Origin: Leisingera sp. NJS204
Lineage (GTDB): Bacteria; Pseudomonadota; Alphaproteobacteria; Rhodobacterales; Rhodobacteraceae
Assembly: GCF_004123675.1 (NCBI RefSeq)
Contig: NZ_CP035418.1
Span: 1-64,000 of the forward strand
DNA: 64,000 nt
Direction of reading: 5' to 3'
In this document: positions 1 through 7,745 of the stretch, piece after piece
Layout: each line of letters opens with the position of its first letter
How positions within the stretch are numbered: position 1 is the first letter of the stretch
Made by a program: the position numbers and the translations under genes
Notes under the pieces: generated by a model
The model's input: only the letters and a program-made list of their open reading frames with translations
What the model was told of the DNA's origin: nothing
Database searches by the model: none

Positions 1-427
1 GGTCGGCGCCCCAGTCCTTGGCCGCCGCAGAGATCAGCATCTCCCGCGCTGCTGCCCCGGCCTTGCGGTACTGCATAAAGGAATTCGCCATCGCAGTAGA
101 GCCGCCGGTGCCCTGGAACGGCCCGAACATCAGGTTGTTGTAGCGCGACGGGTCGGAAGGCGCGAACTCATACTGGATGTCTTCGATCGACACGCCCAGC
201 TCTTCGGCGATCAGGGTGGTCAGGCCGGTGGCCGGTCCCTGGCCCTTCTCGAAATGCTTGACGATGGCGGTGACGGTGCCGTCAGCGTCGATTTTCACGA
301 AGGGGTTCAGCTGGGCCGGAGCGGAACCGGCTGCCAGCACGCCATCGGCGCGGGCGCCCACATAGAGAACCGCGGCGGCGGCGGCGGCACTTTTCAAAAA
401 ACCGCGGCGGGAGGTGTTCAGGGTCAT
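1..427 (-). CDS. Molybdopterin-binding subunit of xanthine dehydrogenase-family oxidoreductase (IorB-like), N-terminal part
   Basis: This is the 5' part of the large subunit of a molybdenum hydroxylase; the gene runs off the left edge. About 142 residues are visible. The N-terminus carries a twin-arginine signal (RRGFLK at residues 7-12, then an alanine-rich stretch), so the enzyme should be exported folded to the periplasm, as is usual for isoquinoline 1-oxidoreductase/aldehyde-dehydrogenase type IorB proteins. The FEKGQGPATGLTTLIAEELG stretch is characteristic of these subunits. The start ATG lies one base after the stop of the 2Fe-2S subunit gene, so the two are co-transcribed and probably co-translated. 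The substrate (N-heterocycle or aldehyde) cannot be told from this fragment. Confidence 0.88.
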   Translation of the reverse strand, partial: MTLNTSRRGFLKSAAAAAAVLYVGARADGVLAAGSAPAQLNPFVKIDADGTVTAIVKHFEKGQGPATGLTTLIAEELGVSIEDIQYEFAPSDPSRYNNLMFGPFQGTGGSTAMANSFMQYRKAGAAAREMLISAAAKDWGAD

Positions 428-428
428 A

Positions 429-890
429 TCAGGCCTCCATCATGTCGGATGCGCGCAGGATTGCGGCGCGGATGCGCTGGTAGGTGGCGCAGCGGCAGGC
501 ATTGCCGTTCATGTAATCGTCAATCTCTTCCACGGTTGGATTGGGGTTTTCGCTCAGCAAACCCACGGCGGACATGATCTGGCCCGACTGGCAATAACCG
601 CATTGCACCACATCCAGCTCGACCCAGGCGGCCTGCACTGCTTGCGAGACCTTCGATTCCAGCCCTTCGATGGTGGTGATTTCAGCGCCTTCCACGTCCT
701 CGACATAGGTCTGGCACGCGCGCACCGGCTCGCCGTCCAGATGCACGGTGCAAGCGCCGCAAGACGCAACGCCGCAGCCGAATTTGGTGCCGGTCAGCTT
801 CAGTTCATCCCGGATCACCCATAGCAGCGGGGTTCCCGGCTCGGCCTCGACCTGATGCGTCCGGCCGTTGAGTTTCAATGTTGTTGTCAT
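429..890 (-). CDS. (2Fe-2S)-binding small subunit of molybdenum hydroxylase (IorA-like)
   Basis: A 153-residue electron-transfer subunit. It has a plant-type 2Fe-2S domain (CGVASCGACTVHLDG near residues 40-54, closed by a Cys in VRACQTY) and a C-terminal all-helical 2Fe-2S domain (VQCGYCQSGQIM and NACRCATYQRI). This double-cluster layout and length are normal for IorA/CoxS proteins. It passes electrons from the molybdenum subunit encoded directly downstream. The open frame continues upstream to 1106, but ATG at 890 gives the family-typical N-terminus (MTTTLKLNGRTHQVEAEPGT). The AraC-type gene starts divergently about 215 bp away and is a likely regulator. Confidence 0.93.
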   Translation of the reverse strand: MTTTLKLNGRTHQVEAEPGTPLLWVIRDELKLTGTKFGCGVASCGACTVHLDGEPVRACQTYVEDVEGAEITTIEGLESKVSQAVQAAWVELDVVQCGYCQSGQIMSAVGLLSENPNPTVEEIDDYMNGNACRCATYQRIRAAILRASDMMEA

Positions 891-1104
891 AGCTGCGGGG
901 CCTCCCCTTGGCTGGAAAAATCCGCCCGGTGCGGACCGGGCAACGACAGGCAGTTCTGTTCTTAGTACCCGCAAGGTAGGCCGAGAGAGGCGGTTCGCCG
1001 TGCCCGATTCTCCGGAAAATCTGCCTGATCCTCCGCCGTGCCGGGTTTTGCGGTTCTTTCCTTCGGAAGGCCGCCTATATTCAACCCCAACAGGAGACAC
1101 GCCC

Positions 1105-1995
1105 ATGGTGCCGCAGGATCTGATTAATGGCGTCGCGACTTATGTGCGCGAACAAGGCGGGCTTGAGACCGGCTGCGGAACCGGGGTTGACGGGTTGTAT
1201 GCCATCTGCCGCGAGAACCCGACCCGGTTTGAAGCGATCATCTATGAGCCGATCATGTGCCTGGTCCTGCAAGGCGCCAAGGAGGCACAGCTGGAGGACC
1301 GCAGGGTCAGGTACGGCGCGGGCATGTCGCTGATTGTCAGCCATGCGCTGCCGGTCAGTGCCGGGGTGACCGATGCCACGCCGGACCAGCCCTATGTCGC
1401 GCTGGCGCTGCGGCTGGATCTGGCCACGGCGCGCAGCCTCTATGATGAAATAGGCGTGGCAGACGGGCAGGAAAAGGCCGCGCATTCGATGAGCGTGGCA
1501 GACAGCGATGCAGCGCTGATTGATGCGGTCGGGCGGTTGTTCCGCCTGTCGCAGAACCCGGTTGAGGTGCAGGCGCTGGCGCCCCTGGTGCTGCGGGAGA
1601 TCCATTTCCGCCTGCTGCGCGCCCAGCATGGCGGCATGCTGCGGCAGTTGCTGCTGCATGAAAGTCCGGCCAGCCGGATTTCCAAGGCAATTGCAATGCT
1701 CCGGGACCGGTACAAGGCGCCCCTGCCGGTGGCGGATCTGGCCGCCGCGGCGGGGATGAGCCAGTCCAGCTTTCATGAGCATTTCAAGACCCTGACCTCT
1801 ACCACGCCGTTGCAGTACCAAAAGGAGATGCGCCTGATGGAGGCCCGCCGCCTGCTGATCAGCGGCGGCACCTCGGTTGCGGCGGCGGCTTATGACGTGG
1901 GTTATGAAAGCCCGACCCAGTTCAGCCGGGAATATGCCCGCAAATTCGGGGTGCCGCCGCGGGATGAAAAACCGGTGCCGGCTGCTGTGTCCTAG
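1105..1995 (+). CDS. AraC family transcriptional regulator
   Basis: A 296-residue regulator with an N-terminal AraC_N-type ligand-sensing half (FEAIIYEPIMCLVLQGAKEA near residues 40-60) and two C-terminal helix-turn-helix segments (PVADLAAAAGMSQSSFHEHF and SVAAAAYDVGYESPTQFSREY). ATG at 1105 is chosen because AGGAG sits 9-13 bases upstream and the residues upstream of it resemble no family member. It is transcribed away from the molybdenum hydroxylase pair across a 214-bp gap, which suggests it controls that pair; the inducer is unknown. It is convergent with the CdhR-like gene, and the two 3' ends overlap by 4 bp. Confidence 0.9.
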   Translation: MVPQDLINGVATYVREQGGLETGCGTGVDGLYAICRENPTRFEAIIYEPIMCLVLQGAKEAQLEDRRVRYGAGMSLIVSHALPVSAGVTDATPDQPYVALALRLDLATARSLYDEIGVADGQEKAAHSMSVADSDAALIDAVGRLFRLSQNPVEVQALAPLVLREIHFRLLRAQHGGMLRQLLLHESPASRISKAIAMLRDRYKAPLPVADLAAAAGMSQSSFHEHFKTLTSTTPLQYQKEMRLMEARRLLISGGTSVAAAAYDVGYESPTQFSREYARKFGVPPRDEKPVPAAVS

Positions 1996-2978
1996 CGTTC
2001 CCTGCCGTTATCGCCGGATGCCGCCCAAGGCCGTTCCTGAACCCGCGCCTCGCGGAGGGTCCGGCCATAAAGCCCGCTGTACGACCGCCCCAATGAAGAC
2101 GCCGAGGAAAACCCGCAGCGCAGCGCGATTTGCTCCAGGCTCAGATGGGTTTCCTCGGAGAGGTAACGGGCGTGCTGCAACCGCAGCATCTTGTAGTATT
2201 TGCCCGGTGTCATGCCCAATTCGCGCTGAAAGGCGCGGGCCAGAGTGCGTTCGGACAGCGATACACGCTTTGCCAGCTCAGCGGTATTCAAAGGCGCCTC
2301 GATCGTCTCTGCCATCAGGTTTGCAGCTTTCAGCACCTTGGGCGAGCCTTTCTGCTCCAGCCGGGCGGCGCCGCGGTTCAGTTCCGACTGGCGTGAGGGG
2401 TCATAGACAAACATGGTCGAGGCGCCAAAGGCTGCGGCGGATCCATAAAGGTCCTGAATGAGGCTCAGCATCAAATCCAGCGCGGTGCTGGCACCGCCGC
2501 AGGTGAAGAACGGGCCGGAACGCACAAACCGCGCGGTGGAGACTTCGACCTTGGGAAAGGCCTCGGCAAAGGCGTCCAGCTCCTGCCAGTGGATTGTCGC
2601 TGCATGGCCCTCCAGGATCCCCGCTGCCGCCAGCAGCCAGGCGGCGGTGTCCAGCGCTAGAACCAGCTTTGCCTGCCGGGCGGCGGTTCTGAGTTTTGCC
2701 AGCAGCGCCGGGCTGAGCTGCCCGCGCACGCGGTAACCCGCAACCAGCACCAGGGTGCGGTTGCCCTGGCGTTCGTCAAAACCGCCGTCGGGCGTGATCT
2801 GCAGCCCGCTGGAGCTGCGTACCGGCGCCCCGTCCAGAGTGGTGACCCGCCAGCCCGCTGTTTCCTGACCTGCGTTCATCCGCACATCGCGCAGGGGTTC
2901 CATGGCGCTGGCCAGCACCATGTTCGAAAACCCGTCGAACAGCAGAAATTCAAAGATCGGCGGCACATTTGGCGACAT
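1992..2978 (-). CDS. cdhR: GlxA/CdhR-type transcriptional regulator (DJ-1/PfpI domain plus AraC HTH)
   Basis: A 328-residue regulator. Residues about 5-175 form a DJ-1/PfpI-like (class I glutamine amidotransferase-like) domain (FEFLLFDGFSNMVLASAMEP, TLVLVAGY). Residues about 215-310 form an AraC-type double HTH (LNTAELAKRVSLSERTLARAF and LSLEQIALRCGFSSASSLGRSY). This architecture belongs to the GlxA/CdhR/GbdR group that senses carnitine or betaine-type compounds. It is divergent from acetoacetate-CoA ligase and the carnitine genes, which is why CdhR is proposed. ATG at 2978 is picked by fit to the domain start; no strong ribosome site is visible and an upstream start is possible. The orthology to Pseudomonas cdhR is inferred from context. 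Confidence 0.85.
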   Translation of the reverse strand: MSPNVPPIFEFLLFDGFSNMVLASAMEPLRDVRMNAGQETAGWRVTTLDGAPVRSSSGLQITPDGGFDERQGNRTLVLVAGYRVRGQLSPALLAKLRTAARQAKLVLALDTAAWLLAAAGILEGHAATIHWQELDAFAEAFPKVEVSTARFVRSGPFFTCGGASTALDLMLSLIQDLYGSAAAFGASTMFVYDPSRQSELNRGAARLEQKGSPKVLKAANLMAETIEAPLNTAELAKRVSLSERTLARAFQRELGMTPGKYYKMLRLQHARYLSEETHLSLEQIALRCGFSSASSLGRSYSGLYGRTLREARVQERPWAASGDNGRER

Positions 2979-3030
2979 CTGTATGCTATCTGACTGAAAC
3001 TGTATAAACGCCGCGTCATTTCCTGCGCTA

Positions 3031-3057
3031 TTGACGCGGAAAGTCAAGCTTCTTGAC
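3031..3057. promoter_or_regulatory. Candidate operator between cdhR-like gene and acetoacetate-CoA ligase
   Basis: The short divergent gap holds the dyad GTCAAG-CTT-CTTGAC (3043-3057). It overlaps a second half-site pair, TTGAC (3031-3035) and GTCAA (3043-3047). Its place between a GlxA-type regulator and its presumed target operon makes it a reasonable regulator binding site. This is read by eye; no promoter was mapped. Confidence 0.35.
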
Positions 3058-3103
3058 GATCCGCCGATGACCTGACGACCGCTCTCTAACCACGAATGAT
3101 GCC

Positions 3104-5050
3104 ATGACAACCGCTCCGCTTCTTTGGCAGCCGGATCTTTCGGCGCGCCGCAAACCTCTGATGTGTGATTTCACGACGCAGGCGGCGAAAACCGCAGGCC
3201 GGGCGCTGGATACGTTCGCGGATCTGCACGCCTGGTCGGTTGCCCGGCCACAGGAATTCTGGCCGCTGGCCTGGGATTTCTGCGGGCTGGAAGGGGACAA
3301 GGGCGCGGTGCCGCTGCTGCCTGATGCCGATCCGATGCAGGTGCGGTTCTTCCCCGAGGCGCGGCTGAACATCGCGGACACCTTCCTGAAGAACGCCGAC
3401 GGCCGCGAGGCGATTGTCTTCATAGGCGAAGACGGCCGCCGCATGGCCTGGACCCGCGCCGGGCTGAAGCGCGAGGTTGAACAGCTCGCCGCTGCACTGT
3501 ACGCCGCCGGGATCACCGCAGGCGACCATGTTGCGGGTTACGTGCCGAACATGCCGCAGAGTGTGGCGGCGATGCTGGCCACGGCGTCTTTGGGGGCGGT
3601 CTGGTCCTCCTGCGCGCCGGAAAGCGGGCCGGATGTGGTGGTGGACCGGCTTGGCCAGATCGCGCCCAAGCTGATGTTTGCCGCCGACGGTTACTTCTAC
3701 AATGGCAAGACCTTCGAGACCCGCGATGCGATTACCGAGGTTGCGTCCCGGGTGCCCTCGATAGAGCAGATCGTGGTCTGGCCTTATGCAGGCGGGGCCG
3801 AGGACTTGCCCGAGGGGATGATGGCCTATGAGGCCTTCAAGCAGCCGGACGCCCCGGCGCTGGACAGCCGTGTGATGGGCTTTCGCGATCCGCTTTATGT
3901 GATGTTCTCCTCCGGCACCACCGGCAAGCCGAAATGCATCGAGCATTCGGGCGGCGGCACCCTCTTGCGGATGCTGGTGGAACAGCAGCTGCATTGCGAT
4001 CTGCGCCCCGGCGACCGGATGTTCTATTACACCACCTGCAACTGGATGATGTGGAACTGGCAGGTGGCGGCGCTGGCCTCGGGGGCCTCAATCGTGCTGT
4101 TCGACGGCAACCCGGCTCATCCCGGCATCAAGCGGCTGTTTGACGTCGTGGAAGCCGAAAAAGTCACCCATTTTGGTATTTCCGCCAAATACATAGACGC
4201 CTCGCTGAAACGCCGGAACCGGCCTGCGGACAGCCACGATCTGGCCGCGTTGCGGGTGGTTCTGTCGACCGGCTCGCCGCTCTCGCCCGAAGGCTTTGCC
4301 CATGTCTACGCCGACTGGAAAGCGGATGTGCAGCTGGCTTCGATCTGCGGCGGCACTGATATTCTGGGCTGCTTCATTGGCGGCTGCCCGGTGCTGCCGG
4401 TGCATCAGGGTGAGATCCAGGCGCCGATGCTGGGGCTGGATGCGGCGACCCTGAACGATCAGGGCGAAGTGGTTGAGGGCGTGGCGGGCGAGCTGGTCTG
4501 CCGCAACGCGCATCCGTCGATGCCGACGCGGTTTCTGGACGATCCCGGCAATGCGCGCTATCGCGCCAGTTACTATGAGACTTATCCGGATATCTGGCGG
4601 CAGGGCGATTTCACCATCCGCACCGGGCACGGCGGTTTTGTGGTGCTGGGCCGTTCGGATGCGACCCTGAACCCCGGCGGCGTACGGATCGGCACGGCGG
4701 AGATTTACCGGCAGCTCGACAAGATCAATGAGGTCGCCGACGCGGTGGTTGTCGGCCAGTCCTTTGACAACGACGTGCGGGTGGTTCTGTTTGTGCAGAC
4801 TGCCGGGGGCGCGGAGCTGGATGATGCGCTAACCACCCGTGTCAAAACGGAAATCCGCAAGAATGCCTCGGCGCGCCATGTGCCCGTGAAAATCATCGCT
4901 GTCTCTGACATCCCGCGCACCAAATCCGGCAAGACCGCCGAGCTGGCGGTGCGTGATGTGGTGAACAAACACCCTGTCCGCAACCTCTCAGGTCTCGCCA
5001 ATCCGCAGGCGCTGGAGCTGTTTGCGGATCACCCCGAATTGCAATTCTGA
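3104..5050 (+). CDS. Acetoacetate-CoA ligase (acetoacetyl-CoA synthetase)
   Basis: A 648-residue AMP-forming ligase that activates acetoacetate to acetoacetyl-CoA, which a thiolase can then split. The N-terminal ACS-type region is followed by the P-loop FSSGTTGKPKCIEHSGGGTL near residues 268-287. The adenylation core includes ICGGTDILGCFIGGCP, and the C-terminal lid has RTKSGKTAELAV near residue 605. Length and these motifs match acetoacetyl-CoA synthetase rather than acetyl-CoA synthetase. It lies 18 bp upstream of the BKACE gene. BKACE releases acetoacetate from dehydrocarnitine, so this enzyme explains how the carbon backbone enters central metabolism. The divergent CdhR-like gene is the likely regulator. 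Confidence 0.93.
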   Translation: MTTAPLLWQPDLSARRKPLMCDFTTQAAKTAGRALDTFADLHAWSVARPQEFWPLAWDFCGLEGDKGAVPLLPDADPMQVRFFPEARLNIADTFLKNADGREAIVFIGEDGRRMAWTRAGLKREVEQLAAALYAAGITAGDHVAGYVPNMPQSVAAMLATASLGAVWSSCAPESGPDVVVDRLGQIAPKLMFAADGYFYNGKTFETRDAITEVASRVPSIEQIVVWPYAGGAEDLPEGMMAYEAFKQPDAPALDSRVMGFRDPLYVMFSSGTTGKPKCIEHSGGGTLLRMLVEQQLHCDLRPGDRMFYYTTCNWMMWNWQVAALASGASIVLFDGNPAHPGIKRLFDVVEAEKVTHFGISAKYIDASLKRRNRPADSHDLAALRVVLSTGSPLSPEGFAHVYADWKADVQLASICGGTDILGCFIGGCPVLPVHQGEIQAPMLGLDAATLNDQGEVVEGVAGELVCRNAHPSMPTRFLDDPGNARYRASYYETYPDIWRQGDFTIRTGHGGFVVLGRSDATLNPGGVRIGTAEIYRQLDKINEVADAVVVGQSFDNDVRVVLFVQTAGGAELDDALTTRVKTEIRKNASARHVPVKIIAVSDIPRTKSGKTAELAVRDVVNKHPVRNLSGLANPQALELFADHPELQF

Positions 5051-5068
5051 CCTCAAAGGATCCCGATC

Positions 5069-5986
5069 ATGCCCCTGACCATGAACCGAGACGTCTTCAT
5101 CACCTGTGCCGTGACCGGCTCGGGCGGCACCCAGGATAAATCTCCCCACGTGCCGCGTTCGCCCAAGCAGATTGCCGACAGCGCAATCGCAGCCGCCAAA
5201 GCCGGCGCCGCCGTAGTTCACTGCCATGTGCGCGACCCGGAAACCGGTGCGCCGAGCCGGAAACTTGAGCTTTACCGGGAGCTGACCGACCGTATCCGCG
5301 ATTCCGAGGTGGACGTGGTGCTGAACCTGACCGCGGGCATGGGCGGCGATATTGTCTTTGGCGGGGTTGAGAGCCCGTTCCCGGTGAATGAGGCCGCCAC
5401 CGATATGATCGGCGCGACCGAACGGATGGCCCATATCGCCGAATGCCTGCCGGAAATCTGCACCCTGGACTGCGGCACCATGAACTTTGCCGAGGCCGAT
5501 TACGTGATGACCAACACGCCCGGCATGCTGCGCACGATGGGGCAGATGATGACCGATCTGGGTGTGAAGCCAGAGATCGAGGCCTTTGATACCGGTCATC
5601 TGTGGTTTGCCAAGCAACTGGTAAAAGAGGGGATTCTGGAGCCGAACGCGCTGGTGCAGCTGTGCATGGGGGTGCCGTGGGGGGCGCCCAATGACCTCAA
5701 CACCTTTATGGCGATGGTCAACAACGTGCCCGGCGATTGGACCTGGTCGGCGTTCTCCTTGGGCAGGGATCAGATGCCTTATGCCGCCGCTGCGGTGCTG
5801 GCGGGCGGCAATGTGCGGGTCGGGCTGGAGGACAACCTGTTTCTGGAAAAAGGCGTTCTGGCCACCAACGCGCAGCTGGTGGAGCGCGCGGCAGGCGTGA
5901 TCGAGGGCCTGGGCGCCCGGATCATCGGCCCGGATGCGGTGCGTGAAAAGCTGGGCCTGACCAAGCGGGCGCCGGTGGCAAAGTAG
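5069..5986 (+). CDS. cdhC: BKACE-family beta-keto acid cleavage enzyme, probable 3-dehydrocarnitine cleavage enzyme
   Basis: A 305-residue TIM-barrel enzyme of the BKACE (former DUF849) family, which condenses a beta-keto acid with acetyl-CoA and releases acetoacetate plus a new acyl-CoA. The zinc-binding HxH is seen in VVHCHVRDPETG (His51 and His53). VLNLTAGMGGD and GLEDN with a trailing hydrophobic stretch are also typical. Because it sits between acetoacetate-CoA ligase and the carnitine dehydrogenase fusion, the substrate is very likely 3-dehydrocarnitine, giving betainyl-CoA and acetoacetate. An AAAGGA ribosome site precedes the ATG. Other BKACE members act on 3-keto-5-aminohexanoate and similar acids, so the specificity rests on context. 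Confidence 0.88.
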   Translation: MPLTMNRDVFITCAVTGSGGTQDKSPHVPRSPKQIADSAIAAAKAGAAVVHCHVRDPETGAPSRKLELYRELTDRIRDSEVDVVLNLTAGMGGDIVFGGVESPFPVNEAATDMIGATERMAHIAECLPEICTLDCGTMNFAEADYVMTNTPGMLRTMGQMMTDLGVKPEIEAFDTGHLWFAKQLVKEGILEPNALVQLCMGVPWGAPNDLNTFMAMVNNVPGDWTWSAFSLGRDQMPYAAAAVLAGGNVRVGLEDNLFLEKGVLATNAQLVERAAGVIEGLGARIIGPDAVREKLGLTKRAPVAK

Positions 5987-6064
5987 GCGGCGGTGCAGGG
6001 GGTGCTTTGCGTGCGCCGCCTGTACACCGCTTATGCACCGCTGCGTTGCGGCAAAGAGGGCGGA

Positions 6065-6099
6065 TTGGGGGCTAGCCCCCAAACCCCCAGGATATTTTC
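6065..6099. repeat. Intergenic palindromic repeat, copy 1 (minus orientation)
   Basis: The 152-bp gap between the BKACE and carnitine dehydrogenase genes holds the perfect 18-bp palindrome TTGGGGGCTAGCCCCCAA (6065-6082), followed by AACCCCCAGGATATTTTCGG. Read on the minus strand, this gives AAATATCC, a G-run and a GGGGC..GCCCC hairpin. Two other spacers in this window (16991-17030 and 25641-25685) have the same architecture. It may act as a terminator or mRNA-processing hairpin between the two genes. Confidence 0.6.
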
Positions 6100-6139
6100 G
6101 GCAAGAGGAAGAACCGTGCGGTTCTAATGAGGACATCAG

Positions 6140-7561
6140 ATGAAGACAGCAGCAATTATCGGCGGCGGGGTGATCGGTGGCGGCTGGGCCGCGCGGTTCC
6201 TTCTGAACGGCTGGAACGTGCGGGTGTTCGACCCGGACCCGGAGGCAGAACGCAAGATCGGCGAGGTGCTGGCCAACGCCCGCCGCTCGCTGCCGTCGCT
6301 GTATGACAAGGCTTTGCCGCCTGAGGGCGCGCTGACCTTTCACGCGGATATGGCCGAAGCCGTGGCGGACGCGTCTTGGATCCAGGAGAGCGTGCCGGAG
6401 CGGTTGGACCTGAAGCACAGGATCCATGCGCAGATCCAGGCGCACGCGCCGGTGAACGCGGTAATCGGCTCGTCTACCAGCGGTTTTAAACCCTCGGAGC
6501 TGAATGCTGCGGGTGCCCGCGCGGTGGTGGCGCATCCGTTCAACCCGGTTTACCTGCTGCCGTTGGTCGAGCTGGTGGGCGATGCGGGCACTTGCGCGCA
6601 GGCCTCGGACCTGCTGCGCGGAGTGGGGATGTATCCGCTGACCGTGCGCAAGGAGATCGACGCCCATATCGCCGACCGGCTGCTGGAAGCGGTCTGGCGC
6701 GAGGGGCTGTGGCTGATCAAGGACGGCATCTGCACCACCGAGGAGCTGGACGAGTCGATCCGCATGGGCTTTGGCCTGCGGTGGGCGCAGATGGGCCTTT
6801 TCGAGACCTACCGGATTGCCGGCGGCGAGGCAGGCATGAAGCATTTCATGGCCCAGTTCGGCCCGGCGCTGGAATGGCCCTGGACCAAGCTGATGGATGT
6901 GCCTGAGTTCACCGAGGAACTGGTCGACCTGATCGCGGGCCAGTCGGACGCGCAATCGGGCCATATGCCGATCCGCGTACTGGAGCGGCTGCGCGATGAC
7001 AACCTGGTCGGCATGATGCGGGCGCTGAAGAAGTCCGGCAGCGGGGCAGGGGGCGTCATCAACACCCATGAGGCCACGCTGCCCGTGCCGGAGGCGGTGG
7101 AGCTGCCGGTCACCGTCAGCCGCCCCGTGCCGCAGAGCTGGACCGACTACAACGGCCATATGAACGAGGCGCATTACACCGAGGCCTCGGCCCAGGCGAC
7201 CGACCGCTTCATGGAGATGATCGGCTGCGATGCGGAATATATCGCCGCGGGCGGCAGCTATTTCACGGTCGAGAACCACGTGCGATTTCTGGATGAGCTG
7301 CACGAAGGCGATGCGCTGACTGTGACCACCCAGGTGCTGCAGGGCGACGGCAAGAAGATGCATCTGTTCCATCGCCTGCACGGCCCCGAGGGCCGGCTGG
7401 CAGCAACCGTGGAGACGCTGCTGTTGCACATGGATCTGACGGCGCGCGGCACTTCACTGCCGTCGCAGGCCGTGGCGGACAAGCTGGCGTCATATGCCGC
7501 CGCCCATGCCGGGATGCCGCTGCCCGGGGGCGCGGGGCGCCACGTCGGCCAGCGGGGCTGA
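6140..7561 (+). CDS. cdhA: L-carnitine dehydrogenase fused to betainyl-CoA thioesterase
   Basis: A 473-residue two-domain protein. Residues 1 to about 315 are a 3-hydroxyacyl-CoA dehydrogenase-like NAD enzyme with the Rossmann motif GGGVIGGGWAARF near residue 8 and the catalytic region GSSTSGFKPSEL..VAHPFNPVYLLPLVE. From about residue 320 a hot-dog thioesterase follows (WTDYNGHMNEAHYTEAS, residues about 333-349). Carnitine dehydrogenase oxidises L-carnitine to 3-dehydrocarnitine. The fused domain would release glycine betaine from betainyl-CoA made by the neighbouring BKACE. In Pseudomonas these activities are separate cdhA and cdhB genes; fusions occur in rhizobia and roseobacters. A TGAGGA ribosome site precedes the ATG. 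Two strong hairpins follow the stop. Confidence 0.92.
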   Translation: MKTAAIIGGGVIGGGWAARFLLNGWNVRVFDPDPEAERKIGEVLANARRSLPSLYDKALPPEGALTFHADMAEAVADASWIQESVPERLDLKHRIHAQIQAHAPVNAVIGSSTSGFKPSELNAAGARAVVAHPFNPVYLLPLVELVGDAGTCAQASDLLRGVGMYPLTVRKEIDAHIADRLLEAVWREGLWLIKDGICTTEELDESIRMGFGLRWAQMGLFETYRIAGGEAGMKHFMAQFGPALEWPWTKLMDVPEFTEELVDLIAGQSDAQSGHMPIRVLERLRDDNLVGMMRALKKSGSGAGGVINTHEATLPVPEAVELPVTVSRPVPQSWTDYNGHMNEAHYTEASAQATDRFMEMIGCDAEYIAAGGSYFTVENHVRFLDELHEGDALTVTTQVLQGDGKKMHLFHRLHGPEGRLAATVETLLLHMDLTARGTSLPSQAVADKLASYAAAHAGMPLPGGAGRHVGQRG

Positions 7562-7566
7562 ATTGG

Positions 7567-7634
7567 AAACCGGCGGCGTGCGGGCTGCCGGTTTTCTCTT
7601 GCGGGCCGGGCCTCCTCCCCGGTCCGGCCCGCAA
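7567..7634 (+). terminator. Tandem terminators after carnitine dehydrogenase fusion
   Basis: Two hairpins follow the stop codon. The first pairs AAACCGGC (7567-7574) with GCCGGTTT (7587-7594) and is followed by TCTCTT. The second is an 11-bp stem, TTGCGGGCCGG (7599-7609) with CCGGCCCGCAA (7624-7634), followed by TTTT. Together they should end or strongly reduce transcription before the BCCT gene, which then needs its own promoter. Confidence 0.7.
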
Positions 7635-7745
7635 TTTTGAACCATGGCCGTTGGGGAGGGCCGGAAATTTGCCGCCCGGGCAACCGGGCAGCCCCCGCGG
7701 CGGAGGAGCGCCGGGGGCAATTGTTCAGGGACAAGGGAGGACAAG

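Noticed and set aside
4988-7429. An 813-codon open frame on the minus strand across the carnitine genes
   Set aside because: It is antisense to three clear genes, rich in His/Arg/Gln, and has no family motif; it is a by-product of high GC.
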